Assembly (NCBI RefSeq): GCF_024496085.1
Contig: NZ_CP101751.1
Span: 2,914,001 to 2,978,000 of the forward strand
DNA from: Flavobacterium cerinum
GTDB taxonomy: Bacteria > Bacteroidota > Bacteroidia > Flavobacteriales > Flavobacteriaceae
Reading direction: 5' to 3'
Length of the DNA: 64,000 nucleotides
Each line of letters opens with the position of its first letter. Position 1 is the stretch's first letter. The notes under the pieces were generated by a model. That model saw only the letters and a program-made list of their open reading frames with translations. It was not told the origin of the DNA and ran no database searches. Both the position numbers and the translations under genes were made by a program. This document shows, one piece after another, positions 1 to 9,696 of the stretch.

Positions 1-1095
1 ATCTAGCAATATAAATAATAATTAAAAATATAATACATAATGCCTTAAAAAAGAACAAAGCGAAGGTAGAAAATTAAACAGACTAAAAATTACGGTTAAT
101 CGTAATGACAAACAGAAATAATTAGTTGAGTAGATGTTTAAATTCTTATCAATAGGGAAGTAGTAATTAAATTAAACTTTAAGGCAAAAATTATAACCTG
201 ATTATAAATATTTTATTATACCAGGGATTAGTCAGTATATAAAAATGACTACTGAATAAAGTCCTTTTTAATATTATGTAAAATAGAATATCAAAAAGAT
301 AAAATTAAAAGTTATATAGAATAAATCTTTTATCGTATTAAAATGATCATTAGATAATAGGATTTATTTTAATTCCGCTTAGAATTATATAAGTTAAAAT
401 CACATAAACAAAGTCTTATAACAAAGACAGCTATAATTTTAAATCAAAACAATAAAACATGTAAACTATCAAAATTTCTAGACTTTATTCTAACATCAGG
501 ATATTCCAAAAATTTAAAGCAATTTATTTTACAACCGGATTCAGTATAAGTCAGTAATTTTTGAATTTAGAAAGAATAATTAATTATCGGAGGAATATTG
601 AAACACAATTTATATTGATTAATTATAAAGCAGGTATAAAGCTTTAATTAGAATCTTTATAATTGAGCATAAAACACTTGAAAAGCCACTCATATACTCA
701 TAATCGACAACTATATTATTTGAACTATAATATACATTATGTAAAATAGAAAATATGAAGCCAAGTAATGCATCTCTATTTTAATGTCTATGTAAAACCT
801 TAATAAATAATTATGGATGAGCACTTCTTTTATTGCTACTACCCCTTATAAAAGATACACCAATTTGAATTTTAATCTTATTTGTGTAATAATAAAGGGA
901 ACAAAATAATTCTAAAAAATTCAGTTTGTTTGGTAAGTTATGATTAAACCATATAAACGCAATAAACATAAATTATTGAAAATCAAAGTATTAATTTTTT
1001 AACAAATTAAAAAATTAATGAAAAATTAACATATTAAATTAAAAAATGTATTTTTATGACATTATGACTAAATAACAACTGTAAAAAATTAACGA
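1..1095. other. AT-rich non-coding stretch before the protease gene
   Basis: About 1.1 kb, markedly richer in A and T than the rest of the window, with stop codons in all frames and no reading frame that looks coding. A 16-base word (attatgtaaaatagaa) occurs at 273-288 and again at 736-751, and a small inverted repeat attacg/cgtaat lies at 89-106. The last few hundred bases must contain the promoter of the protease at 1096, but I could not place a clean TAnnTTTG element. No gene remnant or RNA gene is recognisable. Confidence 0.6.
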
Positions 1096-3762
1096 ATGAA
1101 AAAAAAGCTACTCTATGTCGCGACCAGTTTCTGTCTGTTCGCTTCAGCTTACGGCCAAGGTTCTTTGTGGACCAAGACGAGCCCTGAGCGACTGAAGATG
1201 TATGAAAAAACGGAAAGAGCTTCTCAACCGAATGATTTCCAATTGTTTTCACTTGATCTTCCTGCTTTAAAAGCAAAATTAGAAGCTGCTCCGATGCGAT
1301 CTAATGCTATTTCTAACCTTATTCTTTCTTTTCCTGCTGCCAACGGAAAAATAGAAAATTACCAGATTTATGAATCTCCTGTTATGGAAGCGGAATTAGC
1401 TGCAAAATATCCGGGTATTAAATCGTATATCGGTAAAGGTATTGACGATCCTTCTGCAACTATTAATTTTAGTGTGACCCTTTTTGGTCTTCATACGATG
1501 ACATTGTCCGGAAAAACAGGTACTTCTTATATCGATCCGTACACTAAGGATTTAAAAAATTACATCATTTATAACAAAAAAGCACTACAATCATCACGTG
1601 CTTTTAGTTGTATGGTTCAGGACGATCATGAAGCTGTTTCAGGACGTCTGATCCAAAATCCGGAAACAGCTATGGCTAGTGACGGGAAATATCGCGTATA
1701 CCGACTTGCAATGGCTTGTACTATTGAATATGCGGCCTACCATGTTAATGCAGCCGGTCTAAGCGGCGGTACATTGGCACAAAAAAAAGCAGCTGTTTTG
1801 GCCGCAATGAATGTTACAATGACTCGTGTTAACGGTTTGTATGAAAGAGATATGTCTTTACATATGAATATCGTTGCCAATAATGACTTAATTATCTATA
1901 TCGACAGTGATAACTTTACGAATTCACCAACGATGATTAATGAAATTCAGCCGATTGTAGATGCTGCTATCGGTGCCGGTAATTATGATATCGGTCATGG
2001 TGTTTGTACTACCGATTCCGGAATTGCTCAATTGAACTCTCCATGTACAAGTAATAAAGCAAGAGGAATTACAGGACAGCCAAACCCGGTTGGAGATCCT
2101 TTTGATATTGATTATGTAGCACATGAAATGGGTCACCAATACGGAGCTACTCATACACAAAACAACGCTTGTAACCGTACGGATGCTACCGCTGTTGAAC
2201 CGGGAAGCGCCAGTACAATTATGGGATATGCCGGAATTTGTGCGCCAAACGTACAAGCGCATTCTGATGCTCACTTCCATACGGTAAGTATTGCTCAGAT
2301 GCAAACATTTGTAAATGCAGGTGGTAGTTGTGCCGTTACTACAAACAACGGAAATGCTGCTCCGATTGTAAATGCCGGTGCAAACTTTACTATTCCTTAT
2401 GGTACTGCTTTTATTCTAAAAGGAAGTGCTACAGATACAGCAGGAGAATCATTAACCTACTGTTGGGAACAAACGAATAATCAGGTAAGTACGCAGCCGC
2501 CAACAGCTACTGCTACTACCGGACCGAATTTCAGATCCTTACCTCCTTCTACATCACCTAACCGTTTTATGCCGCGTTTTGAAGATGTTATGGCCGGTAA
2601 TCTTGTACCAACATGGGAAGTAGTTCCGAATGTTGCCCGTACTATGAATTTTGCATTAACAGTAAGAGATAATAAAGCTCCTAACGGCGGACAAACCGGA
2701 CGTGGCGATATGACAGTTACTTTTGCTAATACAGGACCTTTCCGTATCACCTCTCCTAGTGTTGCGAATGTTTCCTGGGATAGAGGTTCATCACAAACAG
2801 TAACATGGGATGTAGCCGGAACAACCGCAAACGGAATTAATACTGCAAACGTTAATATCCGTATCTCTATGGATAACGGTGTGACTTTTACAACATTAGT
2901 AGCTAATACACCAAACGACGGATCGGAAGTAATTACGGTACCGAATACCGCTTCTCCTAATTGTCGTATTATGATCGAAGCCGTGGGGAATATTTTCTAT
3001 GCTTTGTCTAAAAACATTGCTGTTGGTTATACTATTACCAATGCTTGTGAAACTTTTACCAATAATACCGTTACTGCTATTCCTGACGGTCCAAACCCTA
3101 CTACGTCTACTGCCGGACCGACATTGACTTCTAATTTGAATGTTACAGCAGCTCAAACAATTACTGATGTAAATGTAAATGTTAACGTAACGCATCAATG
3201 GATCCGTGATTTGATAACCAGAGTAAAACACCCTGACGGAACGGAAGTGGCTTTAGCTAGCCGTATTTGTAATGACCAGGACGGTTTTAATATTACATTT
3301 AATGACGGTTCTCCGAGTATTGTTTGTACTGCTCCGATTACAACCGGTACTTTTGCACCGAACCAACCGTTATCCGCTTTAAACGGAAAAGTTTCTAATG
3401 GAAACTGGCAATTATTGATAAATGACTATTTCCAGGGTGATACCGGTAATTTAAATTCATGGTCGGTTGAAGTATGTTACGAAACGGCTGTTTTAGGAAC
3501 TGATAGTTTCGGATTACAGGATTTTATGATTTTCCCGAATCCGAATAACGGTAATTTTAATATTCAGTTTAAATCGGCTTCAGCTAACGATATCAAAGTG
3601 AATGTACACGATATCCGCGGTAGAGAAATCTTTACGAAATCGTTCCAAAATACCGGTTTATTTAACCAAAATCTGGAATTAAGAAACGTTCAGACCGGAA
3701 TTTATATCGTTACGGTTCAGGACGGTGAAAGAAAAGAAGTTCAGAAAATTGTAATTAAATAA
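1096..3762 (+). CDS. Secreted reprolysin-like zinc metallopeptidase with P-domain and T9SS sorting domain
   Basis: Predicted extracellular protease of 888 residues. A signal peptide occupies about residues 1-21. The zinc site HEMGHQYGATH (H343, E344, H347, H353) fits the metzincin HExxHxxGxxH pattern, and the Met-turn follows at STIMGY (M376), as in reprolysin/M12B-type enzymes. A beta-rich region follows, then a proprotein-convertase-type P-domain at about 650-800 with its typical GNWQL and LNSWSV motifs. The end is a type A T9SS sorting domain starting near FPNPNNG and finishing in a lysine-rich tail. Family knowledge says such proteins are exported by Sec, cross the outer membrane by T9SS and are anchored or released. 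It is transcribed alone and ends at tandem hairpins. The substrate cannot be read from sequence. Confidence 0.93.
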   Translation: MKKKLLYVATSFCLFASAYGQGSLWTKTSPERLKMYEKTERASQPNDFQLFSLDLPALKAKLEAAPMRSNAISNLILSFPAANGKIENYQIYESPVMEAELAAKYPGIKSYIGKGIDDPSATINFSVTLFGLHTMTLSGKTGTSYIDPYTKDLKNYIIYNKKALQSSRAFSCMVQDDHEAVSGRLIQNPETAMASDGKYRVYRLAMACTIEYAAYHVNAAGLSGGTLAQKKAAVLAAMNVTMTRVNGLYERDMSLHMNIVANNDLIIYIDSDNFTNSPTMINEIQPIVDAAIGAGNYDIGHGVCTTDSGIAQLNSPCTSNKARGITGQPNPVGDPFDIDYVAHEMGHQYGATHTQNNACNRTDATAVEPGSASTIMGYAGICAPNVQAHSDAHFHTVSIAQMQTFVNAGGSCAVTTNNGNAAPIVNAGANFTIPYGTAFILKGSATDTAGESLTYCWEQTNNQVSTQPPTATATTGPNFRSLPPSTSPNRFMPRFEDVMAGNLVPTWEVVPNVARTMNFALTVRDNKAPNGGQTGRGDMTVTFANTGPFRITSPSVANVSWDRGSSQTVTWDVAGTTANGINTANVNIRISMDNGVTFTTLVANTPNDGSEVITVPNTASPNCRIMIEAVGNIFYALSKNIAVGYTITNACETFTNNTVTAIPDGPNPTTSTAGPTLTSNLNVTAAQTITDVNVNVNVTHQWIRDLITRVKHPDGTEVALASRICNDQDGFNITFNDGSPSIVCTAPITTGTFAPNQPLSALNGKVSNGNWQLLINDYFQGDTGNLNSWSVEVCYETAVLGTDSFGLQDFMIFPNPNNGNFNIQFKSASANDIKVNVHDIRGREIFTKSFQNTGLFNQNLELRNVQTGIYIVTVQDGERKEVQKIVIK

Positions 3763-3768
3763 TAAAAC

Positions 3769-3792
3769 CTGTCAGGATTTAAATTCTGACAG
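3769..3792. terminator. Hairpin 1 of 3 after the protease
   Basis: Inverted repeat ctgtcag (3769-3775) / ctgacag (3786-3792), starting seven bases after the protease stop codon. The stem can extend inward through A-T and G-U pairs. It is the first of three consecutive hairpins in the convergent gap. Confidence 0.55.
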
Positions 3793-3803
3793 ATTAAAAT
3801 AGT

Positions 3804-3836
3804 AAACCCGACAGATGTTAAAAACCTGTCGGGTTT
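3804..3836. terminator. Hairpin 2 of 3, strong intrinsic terminator
   Basis: Perfect 11-base arms aaacccgacag (3804-3814) and ctgtcgggttt (3826-3836). A-rich on one side and T-rich on the other, so it can act in both directions between the convergent protease and the minus-strand gene ending at 3922. Confidence 0.8.
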
Positions 3837-3842
3837 ATATAT

Positions 3843-3871
3843 AAATAGGCTATCAACTAGGTAGCCTATTT
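3843..3871. terminator. Hairpin 3 of 3
   Basis: Perfect 10-base arms aaataggcta (3843-3852) and tagcctattt (3862-3871). Third consecutive stem-loop in the same convergent intergenic gap. Confidence 0.7.
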
Positions 3872-3921
3872 TATTGTAATATGAATGTTATTTGAAATGC
3901 TATAGTATTACACCATTTACA

Positions 3922-4392
3922 TTATTTCGGATTGTTACTGTTTTTCTCTTCCGAAATAGCTTGTCTTTTTATAGAATCAGATTCTTTTATTACACTTTCA
4001 TCCTGTTTGCTGATTTCACCATCGTTTATTGTTTCATTGTCAAATACTACCGGTTCTTCCGGATCAGCTACTTTTCCCATAATACAACTCGTAAATAAAA
4101 GAAGCGTACTCAATGAAAATAAGGCGATTTTTTGAATCGGTTTAATTCTAATCCGATCAAAGCAATTTTTTATAGTATTGTATCCCGGCTTATTGTCAGT
4201 TTTAATTTGATTTTGCTTAAAGCGACCACAAATATCTTTTGTTTCAGAATTTTCAATAAAATACTTTTGAATTTCCTGATCTTTCATTTTGGTAAAATCA
4301 ATTACCGTTTTATTACAAGAATTACAAAATTTACCTTTTGCATCAGGCGACATTGAATTCCAGTTTTCATAACAAGGTTTAGGTATACGCAT
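3922..4392 (-). CDS. Small membrane protein with cysteine-rich CxxC...CGRF head domain
   Basis: 156 residues. The N-terminal 60 residues hold C7, CNSC (C23, C26) and ICGRF (C55), a module I recognise as recurrent in Bacteroidota proteins where it resembles a small metal-binding head; its function is unknown. A hydrophobic segment at about 88-108 suggests one membrane span, and the rest is acidic and polar. The start was chosen because MRIPKPC begins directly at the head domain. It is the last gene of the long minus-strand run and converges with the protease. Metal binding is inferred from cysteine spacing only. Confidence 0.75.
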   Translation of the reverse strand: MRIPKPCYENWNSMSPDAKGKFCNSCNKTVIDFTKMKDQEIQKYFIENSETKDICGRFKQNQIKTDNKPGYNTIKNCFDRIRIKPIQKIALFSLSTLLLFTSCIMGKVADPEEPVVFDNETINDGEISKQDESVIKESDSIKRQAISEEKNSNNPK

Positions 4393-4428
4393 ATTATCTT
4401 TAGCTATTATTTAACTTTGACTTATATA

Positions 4429-4896
4429 TTAAAAATCATACACCGTCACTGAAATCCCTTTATCACTTAAACTACTTTTGATCAAAGGTTCTATTTTGTC
4501 CCAGGTACCGCCGGCTAATCCGCAACCGATTCTGGGCATATGAACGGAAGCCTGATTATTTTCAGCAAATTGTCCTACTTTTTCAAGTCCGGATAAAACG
4601 GCCTCATATCGAATTGGCGGATCACCGTTTTCATCTTTGTTTATTTTATGTTGACCGATAATATTGGCTATCCAAACTGACGGCTCAGCTTCAACAAATT
4701 GAACTTCTCCCAAAGCAAAGTTCGCTTTCGATTTAAACCACGCTCTGTATTCCTCCTCCGGTTTTTTCCACTTTTTAGAAATCGCCATAACAAATCCTTT
4801 TCCCCAACCTCCTATATCATTACAGATGTGTACTATGATTTTATTTCCCTCTGTTGTAGGATTTGTTGCATCTCCTTTTGTATACTTTATTTCCAT
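4429..4896 (-). CDS. Macro-domain protein, ALC1/TARG1/Poa1-like
   Basis: 155 residues forming a single macro domain. The N-terminus has the ligand-loop pattern GDATNP then VHICNDIGGWGKGF, and the C-terminal half carries PRIGCGLAGGTW, both typical of the small ADP-ribose-binding proteins related to TARG1/Poa1p. Members remove ADP-ribose from protein side chains or dephosphorylate ADP-ribose-1''-phosphate. It has no signal peptide, so it is cytoplasmic. It lies 2 bases downstream of the 164-residue gene and is probably co-transcribed with it. Whether it acts on proteins, nucleic acid or a small metabolite cannot be told. Confidence 0.88.
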   Translation of the reverse strand: MEIKYTKGDATNPTTEGNKIIVHICNDIGGWGKGFVMAISKKWKKPEEEYRAWFKSKANFALGEVQFVEAEPSVWIANIIGQHKINKDENGDPPIRYEAVLSGLEKVGQFAENNQASVHMPRIGCGLAGGTWDKIEPLIKSSLSDKGISVTVYDF

Positions 4897-4898
4897 TT

Positions 4899-5393
4899 TT
4901 AATTTTTAATTTCCTCTTGTTTATTCATAGGAATACTAGTCAAAAACTCTACCTGAACTAAATCTTCAGTCTTCTCAAAAAAAGTCAAAGCGTTAGCTTT
5001 TGTAAAACCTATTGAAAAATCATCTACCACCTTGGTCATATAGATCGTAAATCCGTAGCCATCGGGAATCGGAATATAACAATTGTTACCATTTAAAAGT
5101 TTTCCTTTAAAATGAAACCATCCTCCAATTCGTTGGAATCCGTTTGGTAGTGTCTCATAAGACACAATTTCTACTTCTTTTTTAAGATCAATTCCTAAAT
5201 CATTAAAAAGTTGTTTTATTTCCTCCGGGAAAACTGTGTCTCTATAAAGAATATAATTTTTACAATCATCGCAAATACAACTTTCAGCTCCGCTAATTGT
5301 AACGTTTTTATATGTTTTTATCGTCAATTCCCGATCAACTTCAAACTCCCAGTCTTTGTATTTTACTGTTTCCATCCCATTTTGTTGCATCAA
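4899..5393 (-). CDS. Uncharacterised cytoplasmic protein with CxCxxC motif
   Basis: 164 residues without signal peptide or membrane span. The cluster SCICDDCKNY near residue 40 is followed by a region with FPEEIKQLFNDLGID and later GGWFHFKG. I have the impression of a widespread uncharacterised family with this cysteine cluster, but cannot name it. The start is uncertain between M1, M2 and M6; METVKYKDW (M6) is a reasonable alternative. It is probably transcribed with the macro-domain gene, 2 bases away. Confidence 0.7.
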   Translation of the reverse strand: MMQQNGMETVKYKDWEFEVDRELTIKTYKNVTISGAESCICDDCKNYILYRDTVFPEEIKQLFNDLGIDLKKEVEIVSYETLPNGFQRIGGWFHFKGKLLNGNNCYIPIPDGYGFTIYMTKVVDDFSIGFTKANALTFFEKTEDLVQVEFLTSIPMNKQEEIKN

Positions 5394-5433
5394 ATAACAA
5401 GACTTTACTCTTTTATGATTATTTGGCTATAAA

Positions 5434-6054
5434 TTATTTATACCGTCTTTCCGCATCTTCAATTTCATTTTTAGTAAGCGGGATCATTTCTACATCAAAA
5501 CCGATTTTCCATTTGATTTTTAACGGATCGTATTTCGTATTTTCGACTTTTGCTGTCACCACATATTTTTCTTCTTCTGTCCAGTTTCGAACGGAGTAAA
5601 TACCGATACTTTTTGCTTTAAAAAACTCAGAAATGATCTCAAAAGCTTTGTTTTTTATCGTATCCGTCGGTGAAGAAATTATAACTGAATATTTGTTTTC
5701 ATATTCCATTAACGGCGATTTTAACTGCTTTAAAAATACAGGCAAATCATTTAGCCTTATTTCCGTTAAGCTATCAGGAGTAATATTCAACAGAGACGGT
5801 TTTGTATAATCAACACCGGTACCACACCAATGAAAAACATAATTATCGTGATAAAACACTCTTATAGAATCTAATAGTATAAAATTAGATTCTCCGTAAA
5901 ACAGCTTTGGCGGTGGCGGAGGAGAATCATCAGACCTTACTTCTTTTTTATCATGATTGATCACATAATAAAATGCTTTTTTATCTGCTTTCTCTTTTAT
6001 ACAGGATTGTAAAATCAGGAATATACCTAATACTATAAATATTGCTTTTTTCAC
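5434..6054 (-). CDS. Putative lipoprotein
   Basis: 206 residues. A short hydrophobic leader ends in the lipobox LQSC (C18), so the mature protein should be lipid-anchored. The mature part is mixed alpha/beta with a proline run (SPPPPPKL) shortly after the anchor. I do not recognise a family. It sits between unrelated minus-strand genes with gaps of about 40 bases on both sides, compatible with either an operon or single transcripts. Confidence 0.75.
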   Translation of the reverse strand: MKKAIFIVLGIFLILQSCIKEKADKKAFYYVINHDKKEVRSDDSPPPPPKLFYGESNFILLDSIRVFYHDNYVFHWCGTGVDYTKPSLLNITPDSLTEIRLNDLPVFLKQLKSPLMEYENKYSVIISSPTDTIKNKAFEIISEFFKAKSIGIYSVRNWTEEEKYVVTAKVENTKYDPLKIKWKIGFDVEMIPLTKNEIEDAERRYK

Positions 6055-6090
6055 CTTTTCTTTATTAGTGATAACGCTTTACCACTTTTT

Positions 6091-6948
6091 TTAGTCTGTA
6101 ATAATTATCTTATTTTTTGAAATCGTTTTTCCTGCTTCTGTTAAATGGGTAAAATAGAGTCCGCTAGTTAGGTTTTCCCGCTTAATATTTACTGTCTCTC
6201 CGTTTAAATCGGATACTTTTTTAACCAGTTGGCCAATTGAATTGTATATTTCTAATGTCGCATTTCGGAAACCTGATTTTGTTGTTATCGTTAGTTCCGT
6301 TTGGAAAGGATTGGGTGCAAAATGGATTTCACGGTTTGAATATTTCGGATCATCCAGACCTAACATTGAACAATCCGTTGGAGTCGATTGCCCGTTGGCA
6401 AGATTATGATTGTAAACATTTACACCATTTTGAGCACTACACGTCAGATAAATATAAGGATCCGAAGGCATTTCATAAGAAGGTCGGAACGGATGCTGAC
6501 TACTTCCTACTCCTTCAATCCAGGTTTCGCTAAAAAAACCGTTATCTAACGAAAATCGTCTTCTTGTACCGCCGTTAACAGTAACATCAGTGATAGAAAT
6601 TACGGTATAAGTACTCCCGTTGCCTAACGTAATGGTACTTGAAACCTGTAGGCTAAAATCGTATAATAGTCGGTCAACACCATTTATATTCCGGTATACT
6701 TTTCGGGCAGTTGTATCTTCCCGCAGGTATACATCAGAATTGGTTGACGGATCAAAGAATTTCTTATAGGTATAAGAACCGATTACCACATCAACACCCG
6801 GATTAATGACTAAATTTTGACCTCCGCCAAAATTAGCGCTTACAATATTCCATGACGAATTGTTTAACATCGGCACATATGTCTGGGAAAAAGAGTGCTC
6901 TGCAAATGCAGTTAAAAACAAAAAAGCAAAAAGTAATTTTTTCTTCAT
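6091..6948 (-). CDS. Secreted protein with T9SS type A sorting domain
   Basis: 285 residues. Signal peptide at about 1-22. A beta-rich body of about 180 residues has no catalytic motif I recognise. The C-terminal 75 residues form a T9SS sorting domain beginning at FAPNPFQ, with the usual IYNSIGQLV strand and a closing KNKIIITD. Exported by Sec and then T9SS. The body resembles short flavobacterial secreted proteins of unknown role, and enzyme activity is not suggested by the sequence. Confidence 0.85.
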   Translation of the reverse strand: MKKKLLFAFLFLTAFAEHSFSQTYVPMLNNSSWNIVSANFGGGQNLVINPGVDVVIGSYTYKKFFDPSTNSDVYLREDTTARKVYRNINGVDRLLYDFSLQVSSTITLGNGSTYTVISITDVTVNGGTRRRFSLDNGFFSETWIEGVGSSQHPFRPSYEMPSDPYIYLTCSAQNGVNVYNHNLANGQSTPTDCSMLGLDDPKYSNREIHFAPNPFQTELTITTKSGFRNATLEIYNSIGQLVKKVSDLNGETVNIKRENLTSGLYFTHLTEAGKTISKNKIIITD

Positions 6949-6996
6949 ATTGGATTTGGTTTTGGTTACAATTTATTTTAAGATGCATTTTGACTA

Positions 6997-7509
6997 TTAC
7001 TTCAAACTTATCTTTAATTCAAATTCCTTTTTAATTGTCAATAATGCTTCGGCATTTCCTTTTGCGTCATCCACAGGATTATGCGTATGCTTGGTGACTC
7101 TTAAGTGCTTAAAATTCTGAAACATATCTTTTACAACGCCTTTATATAGGCTTCCTAAATTTTGAGAACTGTGTCCGAACGGATTTTTTTGGATAAAATG
7201 ATGAAAATACCAACAGATAAACATCCAGTCAAAACCATTATTATCGCTGATAAAAACCGGTTGGCGCCCTTTTGAATGTTCTTTAATCCAATCGGCGAAA
7301 TTTTGCATTACAATATGCGGTTCTTCAAATGTTAGCGTTTCTTCTCGACTAAATCCCGAAACGGCTAATGCTTCCGGAATCCATTTGTCGGAAATCGGTT
7401 TTAACTTTCCGTAAAACGTCTTATCTAAATGATCATCAACCAGAACAGCTCCGAATGAAATCATCGAATAATCGCCGGGAATAGGTCCGTCCGATTCAAT
7501 ATCAACCAT
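6997..7509 (-). CDS. DEDD-type 3'-5' exoribonuclease-like protein
   Basis: About 170 residues with a DnaQ-like fold. Exo I is MVDIESDGP, giving the D and E ligands near the N-terminus; Exo II is FISDNNGFDWMF; Exo III is THNPVDDAKGNAEAL, with the H and last D. This combination resembles the Rv2179c-type exoribonucleases. I place the start at the internal Met at 7509, directly before the Exo I strand; an upstream Met at 7521 would give 174 residues and a longer overlap. Either way it overlaps the stop of the preceding 386-residue gene, indicating translational coupling. Probably degrades RNA or short oligonucleotides. Confidence 0.87.
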   Translation of the reverse strand: MVDIESDGPIPGDYSMISFGAVLVDDHLDKTFYGKLKPISDKWIPEALAVSGFSREETLTFEEPHIVMQNFADWIKEHSKGRQPVFISDNNGFDWMFICWYFHHFIQKNPFGHSSQNLGSLYKGVVKDMFQNFKHLRVTKHTHNPVDDAKGNAEALLTIKKEFELKISLK

Positions 7510-8662
7510 TATATAACTCATCTTCTTCGTCTTTATAACTTTTGTTTAATTCCTCTTCGGTATACAAAATAGTGTAATCCGGGTTTTTGCTATAATTATT
7601 ATTCAGCATTTCATATTTTTCTCCCTCTTTTTTTGTCCAGTTCATTTGGCTGTATTTTAAATGCCGGATTCTTTCCTCATTACTATCGTTATCGTTAAAT
7701 TCTTTCAGATAGGCCAACCAGGTTCTCTTTTCACAACATTCACATTCTTCAAAATAGACGGCTTTATACCCGCAAACTTCGCAAAACGCAGCCTGTTCAA
7801 AATTTTTGATGTAAGTATAATCCAAACTCTGAAGCTGTTTGGGTAAATGATTCAAAAAATTACCGAATCCGATAACATGTCTGGAAACATATAATGTGTT
7901 ATCCGACCAACCCGGATGCTGTACATTTGTTTTCTTTAACGCTATTTTTAAAAACCGGTACTTCTTGTAATAATCAGCATCTTCAAAAACGGCATCTTTT
8001 ATATCGTTCCAGGGATAGAAAGTGCCGTTATGCGTAAAACCGGAATCTTCAACAGTAACTTTCCCTCTGTTTTCCGTATAATGCAGCTGACAGGCAATAT
8101 AATCCCAACCGGAATTATGGCGCATCTCCCCTTTTTCACCGCAGGTTTCACAAACCTGTTCCGATTTATATTCATAATGTTCCAATATCATAAATATCGG
8201 ATCATTATATTCACAGCGGGTATAAAAACGTAGCGATGCATATTTTTCTTTAATGCACGAAACCCTTCTATCCCAACCCTTTGCATCTAATTCCTGAAGC
8301 ATTTCAATCAGCAATGCATGCCATCCTTGTGCTATTTGCAATTGGATTCCGTTTAAATCGGCTAATTTCCTGAGGTCAAATGAATTGATTTGGTCGTTGA
8401 TAATAAAATCATCCAGACTGGTACACTCTTTATTGACAAACTCGGCATCTTTATAAAAGTCCGCGTTATCGTCCGATTGGTTTTTGAGTGAGAATTGTTC
8501 TATTAAAGCACCATTGGCTTTAGCAATTCGCTCCTGAGTCCGATTTACCAGATCCTCATACTCGATTCCCTTTTTGGGTTTAAGGGCATACGGGTTTAAA
8601 ATTCCATATATGATGATACCGGAAATGATCAATCCTACTATAATGGCTATCGTTACTGTCAT
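7502..8662 (-). CDS. Membrane-anchored protein with two cysteine clusters, unknown function
   Basis: 386 residues. One N-terminal membrane segment (about 3-24) is followed by a large soluble part. Two clusters look like zinc-ribbon halves: CETCGEKGEMR near residue 175 with a later C, and FCEVCGYKAVYFEECECC near residue 297. Tryptophans and tyrosines are frequent. I do not recognise the family. The stop overlaps the exonuclease start, and the upstream 301-residue gene ends 9 bases before it, so the three genes probably form one transcript. Confidence 0.72.
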   Translation of the reverse strand: MTVTIAIIVGLIISGIIIYGILNPYALKPKKGIEYEDLVNRTQERIAKANGALIEQFSLKNQSDDNADFYKDAEFVNKECTSLDDFIINDQINSFDLRKLADLNGIQLQIAQGWHALLIEMLQELDAKGWDRRVSCIKEKYASLRFYTRCEYNDPIFMILEHYEYKSEQVCETCGEKGEMRHNSGWDYIACQLHYTENRGKVTVEDSGFTHNGTFYPWNDIKDAVFEDADYYKKYRFLKIALKKTNVQHPGWSDNTLYVSRHVIGFGNFLNHLPKQLQSLDYTYIKNFEQAAFCEVCGYKAVYFEECECCEKRTWLAYLKEFNDNDSNEERIRHLKYSQMNWTKKEGEKYEMLNNNYSKNPDYTILYTEEELNKSYKDEEDELYNG

Positions 8663-8671
8663 TTTATATTT

Positions 8672-9577
8672 TTAGTTTTTTCGATTGTTAAACCAATCAT
8701 TTACAAAATCATCCATATATTTTTTGCCTTCTCTTTTTACCCTTGTAACTTGATTTTCATTTAGCTCCATTTGTACATTGTAACCGTACTCAATCGTTAA
8801 ATACCATTTATCAATATGAATAGAAACTGTATATTTAGCATCTTCTATGATATTCATCTTTTCCGGTAAAACACTATATTTTTTATCATTATTTAAGTCC
8901 AATCTTTTTTCCAAATGAAAATAATCCGTTATAAGATTTTGAATCGTATACATAGAATCGTTCGTTTCAAAGCAATCTTTAAGAGTGACCTCCATTTTAT
9001 TGCCTTTATAATAAACGATTTTACTTCCCCTGTATTCCATATCAATATAACTCATGATTGCTTCTGATGCTTCTGAAAATTCATGAATCCATTTTCTTGC
9101 CGCTATTGATTCTTCCAATATCCGGCTTATTCCGGAAGTTACAGCCAGAAAATCAAACTCAATAACCGGTAAATCAGGTAATTTATGTATCGACGCCATA
9201 AAGTTTCCGATTACTATTTTTCCGTTACCGTCATAAAGCGAAGTAAACTGCTCATTAAACGTTTCTAATCCGTTTTCATGATAAACAGTATCGAAATAAT
9301 ACTCGATTAGTTTCGGTTCTAAATCAAAGCGCAAATTGGTTGTATAATATAATGCCCGGAAATCGTCATTTACAACAATTTTCTGATCGTTTTCGGCATT
9401 ATGAGTAAGATACGATTGGTTCAGTTTAAAGCCGGAACCGTTTAACTTAATTATAGAATCATCTACCGAAACGGAAAGCGGATTACAATCATTGCACGTA
9501 TTTTGGAACAACCATCTTAGACTATTACCTAAGTTTTCTTCTCTTATATACATTCTTATTGCGTAATCAACTCCCAT
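8672..9577 (-). CDS. Uncharacterised cytoplasmic protein
   Basis: 301 residues, no signal peptide or membrane span. Alternating beta and alpha character, with two cysteines close together near residue 34 (NTCNDCNP). First gene of the tight three-gene group 9577-6997. No family recognised. Its cytoplasmic location contrasts with the many exported neighbours. An immunity or adaptor role is possible but nothing in the sequence demonstrates it. Confidence 0.68.
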   Translation of the reverse strand: MGVDYAIRMYIREENLGNSLRWLFQNTCNDCNPLSVSVDDSIIKLNGSGFKLNQSYLTHNAENDQKIVVNDDFRALYYTTNLRFDLEPKLIEYYFDTVYHENGLETFNEQFTSLYDGNGKIVIGNFMASIHKLPDLPVIEFDFLAVTSGISRILEESIAARKWIHEFSEASEAIMSYIDMEYRGSKIVYYKGNKMEVTLKDCFETNDSMYTIQNLITDYFHLEKRLDLNNDKKYSVLPEKMNIIEDAKYTVSIHIDKWYLTIEYGYNVQMELNENQVTRVKREGKKYMDDFVNDWFNNRKN

Positions 9578-9696
9578 TTATTATTATGATTTTAAATTAT
9601 ACATCAACCTTTAATTGATTTAAACATAGTCAAAAGGTTTAACATCTTAAAAAAAGTATTGAAAAAAGACAATATTTATAAAAAAATCGTTCAATT

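Noticed and set aside
180..1000. Possible tRNA or small RNA gene in the AT-rich start
   Set aside because: No cloverleaf or conserved RNA motif could be found by eye; only AT-rich simple sequence.
1924..2304. 126-codon open frame on the minus strand inside the protease gene
   Set aside because: Antisense shadow of a clear protease coding sequence; its protein is rich in Ser, Ile and Arg without any domain.
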